Origin: DRQF01 sp964559135
GTDB taxonomy: Bacteria; Planctomycetota; GCA-002687715; DRQF01
Direction of reading: 5' to 3'
NCBI GenBank assembly: GCA_964559135.1
Contig: CAZLGG010000037.1
Coordinates: forward strand, 1-34,148
DNA: 34,148 bases
Positions 7,383 to 15,574 of the stretch are shown in pieces (positions within the stretch are counted from its first letter, which is position 1; each line of letters begins with the position of its first letter). The position numbers were made by a program, and so were the translations under genes. The notes below the pieces were generated by a model. The model searched no databases, was not told the origin of the DNA, and was given only the letters and a program-made list of their open reading frames with translations.

Positions 7383-7913
7383 TCAGTAGCTGAGGAGGCT
7401 GCGGGTGGGGAGGTCCGCGAGGGTGCGGCGGCCATCGAGGAAGGAGAGTTCGACCACGAAGAGGGCGCCGACCACCTGGGCGCCCGCCTTGGCGACGAGG
7501 CGGGCGCAGGCGGCCATGGTGCCGCCGGTGGCAAGGAGGTCATCCACGAGGAGGACGCGCTGTCCGGGTTGGAAAGCGTCATCGTGGATCTGGAGCGCGT
7601 CGGTGCCGTACTCGAGTTCGTAGGTCTCTTCGAGGGTCGTCCAGGGCAGTTTGCCGGGCTTGCGGATGGGCGCAAAGCCCAACGCGAGGAGTTGCGCGAG
7701 CGGCGTGCCGAAAATGAAGCCGCGCGCCTCCGGGCCGGCGATCATGTCGGCCTCCAAGTCGGCCGCCGCTTCCGCCAGAAGCTCCACGCTCGTGCGGAAG
7801 CCCGTCGGGTGCGCGAGAAGGGGACTGATGTCTTTGAAGAGGATTCCGGGCTTCGGGAAGTCGGGAACGTCCCGGATGAGTCCACGGATCAGTTCGTGGC
7901 GTGCGTCGCTCAA
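7383..7913 (-). CDS. apt: Adenine phosphoribosyltransferase
   Basis: This 176-residue enzyme converts adenine and PRPP to AMP in purine salvage. The start is set at TTG 7913-7911, overlapping the upstream gene's TGA as TTGA. This places the conserved DVPDFPKPGILFKDISPLL near the N-terminus and gives the usual family length (about 170-185). Diagnostic parts are AGPEARGFIFGTPLA, IRKPGKLPW, YELEYGTD and the PRPP-binding loop VLLVDDLLATGGT (about 120-132). It is coupled to the Nudix gene upstream, so the two would be co-translated; both act on adenine nucleotides. A longer in-frame extension upstream is arginine- and proline-rich and overlaps the Nudix coding region, so it was rejected. Confidence 0.93.
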   Translation of the reverse strand: MSDARHELIRGLIRDVPDFPKPGILFKDISPLLAHPTGFRTSVELLAEAAADLEADMIAGPEARGFIFGTPLAQLLALGFAPIRKPGKLPWTTLEETYELEYGTDALQIHDDAFQPGQRVLLVDDLLATGGTMAACARLVAKAGAQVVGALFVVELSFLDGRRTLADLPTRSLLSY

Positions 7914-8338
7914 GGTGTCGTCTCCGAAAGATAGGCCGCGGCTTCGCGGACTATGTGTTTCAAATCGTCGAATTGCAGGGTATCCACGGCTTTTTGGACG
8001 GTCATCCATTCGCCGCGATCATGCTCGGGACTGAGGTGAAGCGTGCCTTCTTTGGACTCCCCAAGGAAATAAACGACCTCCTTGAGAGCCTCTCCGCCCC
8101 GCTCGGTCACCGGGTAGCGCGTGACTTGCCGAAAGCCGTCGACCCATCGCGGCGCGTCGAGGCCTGTTTCCTCGACAAACTCTCTGAGCGCGCACGTGCG
8201 GTCATCCTCATCCGGTTCCCGATGCCCCTTGGGGAAGCCCCACGTCCCGTGACGTGCGTTCCTGAGGAGGAGGAATCGAGGGCCGTCGGAGAGAACGCGA
8301 TAGGTAATGATGCCGGCGGCCGGAACGATGGAACTCAT
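7910..8338 (-). CDS. Nudix hydrolase, Ap4A pyrophosphatase type
   Basis: ATG 8338-8336 gives 142 residues. The complete Nudix box lies at about 38-60: G38, E44, R52-E53 and E56-E57-x-G59 in the required spacing. The run LLLRNARHGTWGFPKGH before it is typical of bis(5'-nucleosyl)-tetraphosphatases of the diadenosine-tetraphosphate type, which cut Ap4A to nucleotides. EVVYFLGE and W at the aromatic position later fit the same group. It is immediately upstream of apt with overlapping stop and start, consistent with nucleotide salvage or cleanup. Other Nudix substrates cannot be excluded. The large arginine-rich extension possible upstream was rejected because homology-like sequence begins only here. 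Confidence 0.87.
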   Translation of the reverse strand: MSSIVPAAGIITYRVLSDGPRFLLLRNARHGTWGFPKGHREPDEDDRTCALREFVEETGLDAPRWVDGFRQVTRYPVTERGGEALKEVVYFLGESKEGTLHLSPEHDRGEWMTVQKAVDTLQFDDLKHIVREAAAYLSETTP

Positions 8339-8466
8339 GCCATGAGGGTAGGAAGGGCATGCGCGCTTGTCCACCGTCCCGAGTGGGCAGTAGTCTGGGG
8401 GCGCATCGAACGGGAACGGAAGACCGCCCTGCGTGGCGACGCGGCGGCGCCCCTGGAGACGAAGAC

Positions 8467-9045
8467 ATGTTTGAATGGCGCGCGTGGACGACTGGCTTGC
8501 TGTTGGCCATGGTCGTGGCCGGACTCGTCGCCTGCTCCTCAGCGAAGCCGGGAGGCTCCTGGCTCTACGAGAAGGGGGAGGGGGGGCGCCTGCTCGACAG
8601 CGAGATTCGCATCGAGACCCAAAGGAAGACAAGGGGCGACCGGCTCATGGACGTGCGCCGAATCCGGTGCAAGGATGGGAACATCACGGGATCGGTCGTC
8701 GCTCCCCGGCAGAAACTCCGCGGCGAGGGGCGGGTCTCCTTCGATGACTACGCCGCTATATGGGAGCGGTATCACAATTCGGGTTGGGGGCTGAACGTGG
8801 AGCCTCTGGACCCCTCCGGTGGTTACTACCACATCGTGACCATGAGACTGGGGGGGCATTCCCACGAATTCTCCGCTCAGCAGCGAACGAATTTCCTTGG
8901 CGTGGCGACCCAGGACATCGCGACGCGGCTGGAACTCGTGAGTGATGTCGTTCGCCTCCTTGACGATGTCGTGAAGCTCGAGCCGTACGAGCCGGAAGAA
9001 GAGGGCAAGTCCGTCGAAGAGAAAAAACCGTCGCAGGGAAACTGA
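8467..9045 (+). CDS. Putative lipoprotein of unknown function
   Basis: ATG 8467 gives 192 residues. The N-terminus MFEWRAWTTGLLLAMVVAGLVAC is a lipoprotein signal with lipobox L-V-A-C at about 20-23, followed by SSAKPGGSW. The mature part is beta-rich with alternating charge; a central WERYHNSGWGLNVEPLDPSG segment and a C-terminal glutamate/lysine-rich tail (EEEGKSVEEKKPSQ) are notable. I do not recognise a family. It sits one base before the SIS-domain gene, and its upstream 128-bp gap is divergent from the Nudix gene, so a promoter should lie there, though I see no strong match. Confidence 0.75.
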   Translation: MFEWRAWTTGLLLAMVVAGLVACSSAKPGGSWLYEKGEGGRLLDSEIRIETQRKTRGDRLMDVRRIRCKDGNITGSVVAPRQKLRGEGRVSFDDYAAIWERYHNSGWGLNVEPLDPSGGYYHIVTMRLGGHSHEFSAQQRTNFLGVATQDIATRLELVSDVVRLLDDVVKLEPYEPEEEGKSVEEKKPSQGN

Positions 9046-9046
9046 G

Positions 9047-9580
9047 ATGGAACCGTCGAGTGAGTTTCAAGGTCGGATCGACCGCTTCTTGATGGAGCTG
9101 AGGGCCTCGCTCCAAGGTGTGAACGTCGAGGACTACGAGGCCTTCCGCAGCGCTCTCGAGCAGGCGCGCAGGATCACCGTGTTCGGCATCGGACGATGCG
9201 GCGAGATCCTCCGGACTTTCGCATCCGGTTTGACCCGTTCCGGACGCCGGGTGGACGTCATGTTCACCCCGTCGTCGGGAAAGCTGAGCGATCAGGATCT
9301 CCTCTTACTCGCGTCGACGGCGGGGAAGCACCCCGCTCTGGCTGCTCTGGCCGAGGAAGCCGGGCGAGAAGGGGTACCGCTCGGCGTCATTACGGCGACC
9401 GCTCTCTCGCCCCTGTCGCGGCTGGCGGACGTGCGAATCGTTCTCCCACCTCTTCTCCTCGAAGGCGAGGTTTCGCCCGAGGAGATGTTGCGGCCCTTGG
9501 GCTTGCGGTTCGAGCAGGCTCTGCTCCTCGTTTTGGACGCCTTGGCCCTCGACTTGGAAGAGAACGGCCTGCTCGGTTGA
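9047..9580 (+). CDS. SIS-domain protein (6-phospho-3-hexuloisomerase-like)
   Basis: A 177-residue single-domain SIS protein starting one base after the lipoprotein stop. VFGIGRCGEILRTFASGLTRSG (about 45-66) is the phosphosugar-binding helix-loop of hexuloisomerases (canonical G-x-G-R-S/C-G), and LLLLASTAGKHPALAALA with GVITATALSPLSRLADV is the second SIS strand-loop. The length matches the roughly 180-residue isomerases rather than multi-domain GlmS or regulators. Known members interconvert phosphorylated ketohexoses such as hexulose-6-phosphate. No hexulose-phosphate synthase is adjacent, so the substrate is uncertain. It ends 74 bases before the thiolase gene. Confidence 0.75.
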   Translation: MEPSSEFQGRIDRFLMELRASLQGVNVEDYEAFRSALEQARRITVFGIGRCGEILRTFASGLTRSGRRVDVMFTPSSGKLSDQDLLLLASTAGKHPALAALAEEAGREGVPLGVITATALSPLSRLADVRIVLPPLLLEGEVSPEEMLRPLGLRFEQALLLVLDALALDLEENGLLG

Positions 9581-9654
9581 AAGCCGTTCCGAGCGGGCGC
9601 TAACATCCACTCTACTGTCCGCTCGCGATCCCACCTCTACGGTAAGAAGAAGAC

Positions 9655-10842
9655 ATGCCAGACGCCTACATCATTTCGGCCGCTCGCACCGCGATCGGCA
9701 GGTTCCAGGGGGGCCTCGCGTCCATTCCGGCGGTGCAGTTGGGAGCCAAGGCTCTCGTCGCCGCCATCGAACGCAGCGGTATCCCCGCCTCGGAGGTCCA
9801 GGAAACCATCATGGGATGCGTTCTGCAGGCGGGGCTGGGTCAGAACCCCGCGCGACAGGCGGCCCGCGCGGCCGGGATTCGGGACGAGGTCGGCGCTCTC
9901 ACCCTCAACAAGGTCTGCGGCAGCGGCCTCAAGGCCGTGGCCCTGGCGGCGCAGGCGATTCGCGCGGGCGACGCCCACTGCATCGCCGCCGGCGGCATGG
10001 AGAACATGAGCGCCACCCCCTACTTGGTTCCCGGCATCCGATCGGGGCTGCGGCTTGGCCACGGCAAGCTGATCGACAGCATGGTCCATGACGGGCTCTG
10101 GGACGTCTACAACGACTTCCACATGGGCATGACAGCCGAGCTGGTCGCCGAAAAGTACGACATCTCCCGGGAGCAGCAGGACGCCTATGCTGTCGAGAGT
10201 CACCGGCGCGCCGTCGAGGCCGCGACCCGGGGACGGTTCGCGGAAGAAATCGTCCCCATCGAGGTCAAAGGACGCAAGGGCGCCATCCATAGCGTCGACG
10301 CGGACGAGTCACCCCGTGGGGATTGCACCTTGGAGTCTCTGGCCCGCCTGCGCCCCGCCTTCAAAAAGGATGGGGGTACCGTCACAGCCGGGAACGCACC
10401 CGGATGCAACGACGGCGGAGCTGGGCTGATGGTCGTGAGCGAAGACTTCATCAACACCCATGGACTGAAACCCCTCGCCCGCATCGTCGGCTACGCCACC
10501 GGCGGCACCGCGCCGGAGTGGGTCATGATGGCCCCCGTGAGCGCCGTTCACAATCTTCTGGAGAAGACCGGCGACAAGATCGACGACTTCGATCTCATCG
10601 AGTTGAACGAAGCCTTCTCCGTGGCGGCCGTGGCCGTCTCTCGCGAACTCGGCCTCGATCCCTCCCGGGTCAACGTGGAAGGGGGCGCCGTGGCCCTCGG
10701 CCACCCCATCGGCGCATCGGGCGCACGCATCTTGGTCACGCTACTCCACAGCTTGAAGGCGCGGGGCAAGTGTCGCGGTCTGGCGGCTCTTTGCCTGGGC
10801 GGCGGAAACGCCGTGGCGCTCAGCGTGGAGGCATGTCTATGA
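9655..10842 (+). CDS. Acetyl-CoA C-acyltransferase (thiolase 1)
   Basis: A 395-residue thiolase with the full catalytic set: nucleophile Cys88 in KVCGSGLK, the NEAFS motif, His350 in GHPIGASGAR and Cys380 in ALCLGGG. This is the pattern of degradative or biosynthetic acetyl-CoA acetyltransferases (AtoB/PhaA-like), which condense two acetyl-CoA to acetoacetyl-CoA or cleave 3-ketoacyl-CoA. The DGLWDVYNDFHMGMTAE segment is typical of the short-chain acetoacetyl-CoA group. It overlaps the following lipoprotein gene by ATGA and leads the operon containing 3-hydroxybutyryl-CoA dehydrogenase and acyl-CoA dehydrogenase. Direction in vivo is not determinable from sequence. Confidence 0.93.
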   Translation: MPDAYIISAARTAIGRFQGGLASIPAVQLGAKALVAAIERSGIPASEVQETIMGCVLQAGLGQNPARQAARAAGIRDEVGALTLNKVCGSGLKAVALAAQAIRAGDAHCIAAGGMENMSATPYLVPGIRSGLRLGHGKLIDSMVHDGLWDVYNDFHMGMTAELVAEKYDISREQQDAYAVESHRRAVEAATRGRFAEEIVPIEVKGRKGAIHSVDADESPRGDCTLESLARLRPAFKKDGGTVTAGNAPGCNDGGAGLMVVSEDFINTHGLKPLARIVGYATGGTAPEWVMMAPVSAVHNLLEKTGDKIDDFDLIELNEAFSVAAVAVSRELGLDPSRVNVEGGAVALGHPIGASGARILVTLLHSLKARGKCRGLAALCLGGGNAVALSVEACL

Positions 10843-12152
10843 ACCATCGAAGACTGATGGCTCTTCTTCTTGCGGTTGGCGCGTCGTTGTTCGGCGGGTG
10901 TTCCGGCGAACAGCCCGCCCAGGACTACGCCGTGGTTGGAAAGGTCACGCCGGCGCCGAACTTGGCGCCGTCTCTGCGGCGCATGGTGCAAGCGGGGTAC
11001 GATGTACGCGTCGTCATGACCGCGCGCACGAGCCCGAAGGTCGAGGACGTGATTCTCCAGCGTCGCTGGATGAAGGGCACTTTGCCCCTGACGTTCGGCC
11101 TCGGAAAAGGCCGCGGCACGAAACTCAAGGCAAAATACTCCTCTGTCTACCTGACGGTCCTCGTCGATTTTCTCGTGCCGCAGACCGGGAGACTCGCCAA
11201 GTCGTACGTGGGCTGGACGCCGGAACCCGTGGCGCTCGGTGCTGACGACGTGACGGTGTTCCTCACTCATGAGCTCGAAGACGGCTCGGCCAAGGCTTTG
11301 AGGAATTACCCCGAAGGCGGCTGGTATAACTGGGAGGTGCGCGAGGAAGCCGTGCCCCCCGGAGCTTCCGGCGGATCGCGCGGCGCCGTGGTTTTCGCGG
11401 GCACCGTCGACGTGAAGCCCGAGTCCGCGCGGATGCAGCTCCGCGGCATCAATCTCATGGTGCTGGCGAGAGAACGGAAGGACCGTGGTTTCCCGGAACT
11501 CATCAAGCCCGTGGAGTTGCCCATCTATCCCCTTCATTTCGCGCTCCGTCAAGGCGATCGGCAGGCGGGCGGCGATGATGACATCACCGCTCCGAAATTC
11601 GTCGAGGTTCTCATCGACCTGGATGGCAACGTGGAAACGAAGGATGATCGGTATCGGGCGGTCACATCCGAGCAGGTGAAACCGGGGACCAAGGACCTCC
11701 ACCTCGTCATCGATGTGAGCCAACTCGTCGAGAAGGCGAACCAGGCCCAGGCCGGCGCGGCGGCCCCCTCCGACCACGCGAGCGGAATGCGAAAGCCCGT
11801 CGAGAGTGGCCGCCTCCTCGTCACCGGCGCCGTGGAACTCCCGAAGGACCTCGAATCGAAGGTCCAGCCCGGCTCCACGCTTTTTCTGTCGCTCCGGGAT
11901 GAACAGGGCAAGTTGCTCATGGTCTTGCAACCGGCCGTGAATCCCGAATTCCCCTACGCATTCAAGATCACGGAGGGCAGTGGTGTCATGGGAGCGGGGG
12001 TCCCCGACGCCCAGACCAAAATCCGCGTGAAGGCTCTTCTTTCGAACCGAGGTGCCATGGCGAAGGCCAAGGATGGTGCGCTCATCGCGGTCAGCGAGCC
12101 GGTGAAGCAGGGAACGAAAGGCCTCATTCTCAGTCTTTCCGACAAGGACTGA
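10839..12152 (+). CDS. Lipoprotein with CcmI-like C-terminal beta domain
   Basis: ATG 10839 (overlapping the thiolase stop as ATGA) gives 437 residues. The N-terminus RRLMALLLAVGASLFGGC is a lipoprotein signal with the cysteine at about residue 21. The central region is a long beta-rich chain without recognisable motifs. From about residue 320 the pattern V-x-G-x-V-x-L, KVQPGSTLFLSLRD, L-M-V-L, P, then an amidated turn and KIRVKALLSNRGAM resembles the periplasmic C-terminal domain of cytochrome c maturation protein CcmI/CycH. That domain has P-G-D-T-hydrophobic-F-V-A-R and ARISxSGxA elements. This match is by eye only. Function in an acyl-CoA operon is unexplained; it may be a co-transcribed envelope protein. 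Confidence 0.7.
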   Translation: MNHRRLMALLLAVGASLFGGCSGEQPAQDYAVVGKVTPAPNLAPSLRRMVQAGYDVRVVMTARTSPKVEDVILQRRWMKGTLPLTFGLGKGRGTKLKAKYSSVYLTVLVDFLVPQTGRLAKSYVGWTPEPVALGADDVTVFLTHELEDGSAKALRNYPEGGWYNWEVREEAVPPGASGGSRGAVVFAGTVDVKPESARMQLRGINLMVLARERKDRGFPELIKPVELPIYPLHFALRQGDRQAGGDDDITAPKFVEVLIDLDGNVETKDDRYRAVTSEQVKPGTKDLHLVIDVSQLVEKANQAQAGAAAPSDHASGMRKPVESGRLLVTGAVELPKDLESKVQPGSTLFLSLRDEQGKLLMVLQPAVNPEFPYAFKITEGSGVMGAGVPDAQTKIRVKALLSNRGAMAKAKDGALIAVSEPVKQGTKGLILSLSDKD

Positions 12153-12174
12153 ACTCATCAAGGAGAGGGAAGAC

Positions 12175-13029
12175 ATGACGTTTTCGAAGGTAGCGGTGAT
12201 CGGCGGGGGGACGATGGGCAACGGTATCGCCCAGGTCTTCGCAACGTCGAAGTCCGAGGTCGTCCTCGTGGACACCCAGGACGCATTCTTGGATCGCGCT
12301 CGCGAGACGATCGAAAAGAATTTGGGGCGCATGGTTCGCAAGGAGAAGCTCACCTCGGCCGAGGCCGCGGCCGCGATGGAGCGCATCACGTTCACGACGT
12401 CGATGGAAGGGGCGCGAGCCTCCGAGTTGGCCATCGAGGCCGTACCGGAAGTCTTGGAGATCAAAAGCGACATCTTCGAGAGGCTGGATGGCATCCTCGA
12501 CGAGGGGGCCATCATGGCCAGCAACACGTCGTCCATTTCCATCACCGTGCTGGCTTCCAGGACGCATCGGCCCGATAGGGTCATCGGAATGCATTTCATG
12601 AATCCCGTTCCCGTGATGAAGCTCGTGGAGGTGATTCGCGGACACAAGACCAGCGATGAGACCAACGAGCGCATTCTCGCCGCCTGCAAGGAACTCGGAA
12701 AAACGCCGGCGGTCAGCAACGACTATCCCGGCTTCGTCGCGAACCGCATTCTCTTGCCCATGATCAACGAGGCCTGCTTCGCCCTGATGGAGGGCGTCGC
12801 CACCCGCGAGGACATCGATACGATCATGAAACTCGGGATGAATCACCCGATGGGCCCCCTGACGCTCGCCGACTTCATCGGCTTGGATGTCTGTCTCAAT
12901 ATCCTCCGCGTGTTGCACGACGGCCTCGGCGATCCCAAGTATCGCCCGTGTCCACTCCTTGTCCGCATGGTCGATGCCGGCCTCTTGGGACGGAAGTCCG
13001 GCCAGGGATTCTACGAGTACGGGAGCTGA
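12175..13029 (+). CDS. 3-hydroxybutyryl-CoA dehydrogenase
   Basis: A 284-residue NAD(P)-dependent oxidoreductase preceded by an AAGGAGAGGG ribosome-binding site. The N-terminal VAVIGGGTMGNGIAQ is the G-x-G-x-x-G Rossmann fingerprint, and the acidic residue in VVLVDTQ suggests NAD. MASNTSSISIT and RVIGMHFMNPVPVMKLVEV contain the active-site serine region and His140; SNDYPGFVANRILLPMINEA and HPMGPLTLADFIGLD complete the family signature. It interconverts acetoacetyl-CoA and 3-hydroxybutyryl-CoA. Length and single-domain form match clostridial/bacterial Hbd rather than FadB fusions. It sits between a lipoprotein gene and acyl-CoA dehydrogenase, one base from the latter, in the C4 acyl-CoA operon. 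Confidence 0.94.
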   Translation: MTFSKVAVIGGGTMGNGIAQVFATSKSEVVLVDTQDAFLDRARETIEKNLGRMVRKEKLTSAEAAAAMERITFTTSMEGARASELAIEAVPEVLEIKSDIFERLDGILDEGAIMASNTSSISITVLASRTHRPDRVIGMHFMNPVPVMKLVEVIRGHKTSDETNERILAACKELGKTPAVSNDYPGFVANRILLPMINEACFALMEGVATREDIDTIMKLGMNHPMGPLTLADFIGLDVCLNILRVLHDGLGDPKYRPCPLLVRMVDAGLLGRKSGQGFYEYGS

Positions 13030-13030
13030 C

Positions 13031-14182
13031 ATGGACTTTGAACTGGACGAGAAGCTGCTCGCCCAGCAGGCCGAGGCGCGAGCCTTCGCCAGCGAGAAAG
13101 TGGCCCCTGGGGCCGCGGACCGGGCCCGCCGGAAGGAGTTTCCCGAGGCGTTGGTGCGGGAGGCGGGCGCGAGGGGGTGGATGGGCTGCCTCGTGCCGGA
13201 AGCCGAGGGCGGTTCCGGCATCGGCAACCTGGGGCAGGCCGTGGTGCTGGAGGAGATCGCCGTCGCCTGTGCGGGAACCCACGTCACCATCAGCGTCCAC
13301 AATTCCCTCGCGTGCGGAGCTCTCTACGCATTCGGAGGTGACTCCCTGAGGAGCCTCTACCTGAAGAAACTGGCGACCGGCGAATGGCTCGGTTGTTATA
13401 TGCTGACCGAGGCGGACTCCGGGAGCGATGCCGCCGCGATGAAGACCACCGCCGTTCGTGACGGGGACGACTGGGTCCTCAACGGGGAGAAGATGTGGAT
13501 CACCTCCGCCGACGTTTCCCAGTTCGCGGTCATCTTCGCTCGCACGAATCCTGATCCCGCGGTGAAGAACACGCGAGCCATCAGCGCCTTCGCCGTGCCT
13601 ATGGACACCCCCGGGATCGAGGTGGGGAAGAGAGAGGAGAAACTCGGCCTCGCCGCCAGCACGACCTGTTCGGTCGCGCTGCACGACGTCCGGGTGCCCG
13701 CCGACCATCTGATGGGGGAGCAGGACGAGGGGTTCAAGATCGCGATGGAGATGCTGAATGGTGGGCGCATCGGCGTTGCTGTTCAGGGTGTGGGGTTGGC
13801 CCGCGCGGCGCTCGAGGCCGCGATCGACTGGGCTGCCGCGACTCCTTGCGGTGGGCGTCCCCGCACCAAGGACCAAAGGACGGCCTTCGCGCTCTCCGAG
13901 ATCGCCACGGAAATCGAAGCCGCGAGGCTCCTCGCATGGCGGGCGGCCTGGTTGAGGGACGAGAAGCGCAATCATATCCGTGAGGCTTCCGAGGCGAAGC
14001 TCTTGGCGACCCGCATGGCGAACAACGTGTGCCGCAAGGTTGTCGCCCTCATGGGTGAGGCGGGATACGGCGATGCCCATCCGGTCGAGCGGTTGATGAG
14101 AGACGTGCGCGTCACCGAACTCTACGAAGGTACGACGGAGATACAAAAGCTCGTGATCTCTCGTCAGATTCTCCCGAGGTGA
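13031..14182 (+). CDS. Acyl-CoA dehydrogenase (short-chain, butyryl-CoA type)
   Basis: ATG 13031 gives 383 residues, the usual length. FAD/substrate motif CYMLTEADSGSDAAAMKTTA (about 122-141), WVLNGEKMWITSA, GRIGVAVQGVGLARAALEAA and the C-terminal RDVRVTELYEGTTEIQKL carry the expected features. Glu366 in Y-E-G-T is the catalytic base at the position used by short- and medium-chain enzymes. It oxidises acyl-CoA to 2-enoyl-CoA and passes electrons to electron-transferring flavoprotein, whose genes are not in this window. The start codon lies one base after the dehydrogenase stop. It probably acts as butyryl-CoA or branched-chain acyl-CoA dehydrogenase; chain length is inferred from neighbours. 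Confidence 0.93.
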   Translation: MDFELDEKLLAQQAEARAFASEKVAPGAADRARRKEFPEALVREAGARGWMGCLVPEAEGGSGIGNLGQAVVLEEIAVACAGTHVTISVHNSLACGALYAFGGDSLRSLYLKKLATGEWLGCYMLTEADSGSDAAAMKTTAVRDGDDWVLNGEKMWITSADVSQFAVIFARTNPDPAVKNTRAISAFAVPMDTPGIEVGKREEKLGLAASTTCSVALHDVRVPADHLMGEQDEGFKIAMEMLNGGRIGVAVQGVGLARAALEAAIDWAAATPCGGRPRTKDQRTAFALSEIATEIEAARLLAWRAAWLRDEKRNHIREASEAKLLATRMANNVCRKVVALMGEAGYGDAHPVERLMRDVRVTELYEGTTEIQKLVISRQILPR

Positions 14183-14186
14183 CCGG

Positions 14187-15140
14187 TTGACGTCGTCCGC
14201 GGCACATCTCCGCGATCGAGTCCTGGCAGGGGACCGGCGAGCCGTCGCCCGCGCCATCACGGTCCTCGAGAGGGGCGGCGAGGACGCGGTCACGCTCCAC
14301 GCCGCGTTGCATCCCCACGCGGGGAGGGCGCTTCGGCTCGGTGTCACGGGCCCTCCGGGAGCGGGGAAAAGCACCCTGGTCGATCGGCTGGCTCGGGAAC
14401 TTCACGGAGACTTTCCCCGTATCGCGGTTCTGGCTGTGGATCCCTCCAGCCCGGTGACCCAGGGAGCCCTTCTCGGCGATCGCATCCGGATGGGGGCTCT
14501 TCAGGAACTTCCGGGTGTCTTCGTACGCAGCATGGCGAGTCGCGGTGTCCTGGGTGGGCTCGCGCCCGCGGCGTTGGAGGTCTTGGATTGCCTGGACGCG
14601 GCGGGGTTCGATTTGCTGCTCGTCGAGACCGTGGGGGTCGGCCAGTCTGAATTGGAGGTCGCCTTCGCCGCCGACCTCACCCTTCTCGTCTCGGCTCCCG
14701 GTGCGGGCGACGGGATTCAGGCGTTGAAGGCCGGACTTCTCGAGATGGCGGACATGGTCTGCGTGAACAAGTCGGATCTGGGCGGTGCCGAGAGTGTCCG
14801 GAACGACCTCCTCGCAGCTTTCGAGTTGTCGTCGAACGGCCCCGATGGGTCGCCGGCCATCGTTCTCGTCTCGGCGAGGACGGGGGAGGGGGTGGACGAA
14901 TTGGCCTCCCTCGTGAGGAATCTCTCCGGGGAACAGGATTTCCGGATACGATTCAAGGAGCGCCGCGGGAGAGCCGCACGGCGCAGAATCGTGAGCGGAC
15001 TTCAGCTGGAGGCGGGCCGCGAGGCGGGAGTGATTCTTGGAAACACTCCTGAACTCGTTGCCGCCGTCGTGGACGGTCGCATGACGCCCCGCGACGCGAG
15101 CCACGAGGTTTTTCGCCGCATCTTGAAGGGAGAGACGTGA
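14187..15140 (+). CDS. meaB: MeaB/ArgK-type GTPase, acyl-CoA mutase chaperone
   Basis: A 317-residue G3E-family P-loop GTPase from TTG 14187. The Walker A sequence GPPGAGKS is at 55-62, AVDPSSP with TQGALLGDRIRM is the switch region, and MASRGVLGGLAPAA, LVETVGVGQSE and VNKSD (guanine specificity) follow. MeaB proteins protect and load adenosylcobalamin-dependent acyl-CoA mutases such as methylmalonyl-CoA mutase. The following gene encodes a B12-binding mutase subunit, overlapping by one base, exactly the partner expected. The mutase large subunit is absent here. The N-terminal extension is typical. The TTG start follows the acyl-CoA dehydrogenase stop by four bases. Confidence 0.93.
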   Translation: MTSSAAHLRDRVLAGDRRAVARAITVLERGGEDAVTLHAALHPHAGRALRLGVTGPPGAGKSTLVDRLARELHGDFPRIAVLAVDPSSPVTQGALLGDRIRMGALQELPGVFVRSMASRGVLGGLAPAALEVLDCLDAAGFDLLLVETVGVGQSELEVAFAADLTLLVSAPGAGDGIQALKAGLLEMADMVCVNKSDLGGAESVRNDLLAAFELSSNGPDGSPAIVLVSARTGEGVDELASLVRNLSGEQDFRIRFKERRGRAARRRIVSGLQLEAGREAGVILGNTPELVAAVVDGRMTPRDASHEVFRRILKGET

Positions 15141-15574
15141 TGAAGAATGCGTTCCCACCCATCCGCGTCCTCGTCGCCAAGCCGGGATTGGATGGGCATG
15201 ATAGGGGTGCGAAGGTCGTTGCCGCGGCGCTTCGCGACGCGGGTATGGAAGTCATCTATACGGGGCTCAGGCAGACGCCCGAGATGATCGTTCGCACGGC
15301 CCTCGATGAAGACGTGGACGCCATCGGCCTTTCCATTCATTCGGGGGCCCACATGGTGTTGTTTCGGAAGGTCATGGCGCTTCTTCGAGAGGAAGGCATG
15401 CAGGATGTGCTTCTCACCGGGGGCGGTATCATCCCTGACGACGATGCGAAGGCACTGGCGAAGGAGGGGGTGGGACGTCTGTTCGGGCCGGGGGCGCCCC
15501 TTGCGGAGCTCGTGGAATACATTCGAGAAGAAGTGGAGGCGCGACGCACGGCCTCTCAGAAGAAAGAGAGCTGA
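15140..15574 (+). CDS. B12-binding small subunit of an acyl-CoA mutase
   Basis: ATG 15140 (a GTG at 15137 is also in frame) encodes 144 residues consisting only of the cobalamin-binding domain. DGHDRG (18-23) supplies the D-x-H-x-x-G motif with His20 as lower cobalt ligand. SIHSGAH (about 66-71) and TGGGIIPD (about 93-100) are the other two B12-tail motifs. This stand-alone form occurs in heterodimer-type methylmalonyl-CoA, isobutyryl-CoA and 2-hydroxyisobutyryl-CoA mutases. It overlaps meaB and abuts the second acyl-CoA dehydrogenase (shared base 15574). Which mutase it serves depends on the absent catalytic subunit. The lysine/glutamate-rich C-terminal tail is a short addition. Confidence 0.9.
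   Translation: MKNAFPPIRVLVAKPGLDGHDRGAKVVAAALRDAGMEVIYTGLRQTPEMIVRTALDEDVDAIGLSIHSGAHMVLFRKVMALLREEGMQDVLLTGGGIIPDDDAKALAKEGVGRLFGPGAPLAELVEYIREEVEARRTASQKKES

Noticed and set aside
10548..12719. 723-codon minus-strand open frame
   Set aside because: It is antisense to thiolase 1, the lipoprotein and the hydroxybutyryl-CoA dehydrogenase, all with clear motifs. Its product is a low-complexity mix typical of opposite-strand frames in GC-rich genes.
12896..14374. 492-codon minus-strand open frame
   Set aside because: Antisense to acyl-CoA dehydrogenase and meaB; no domain and no ribosome-binding site.
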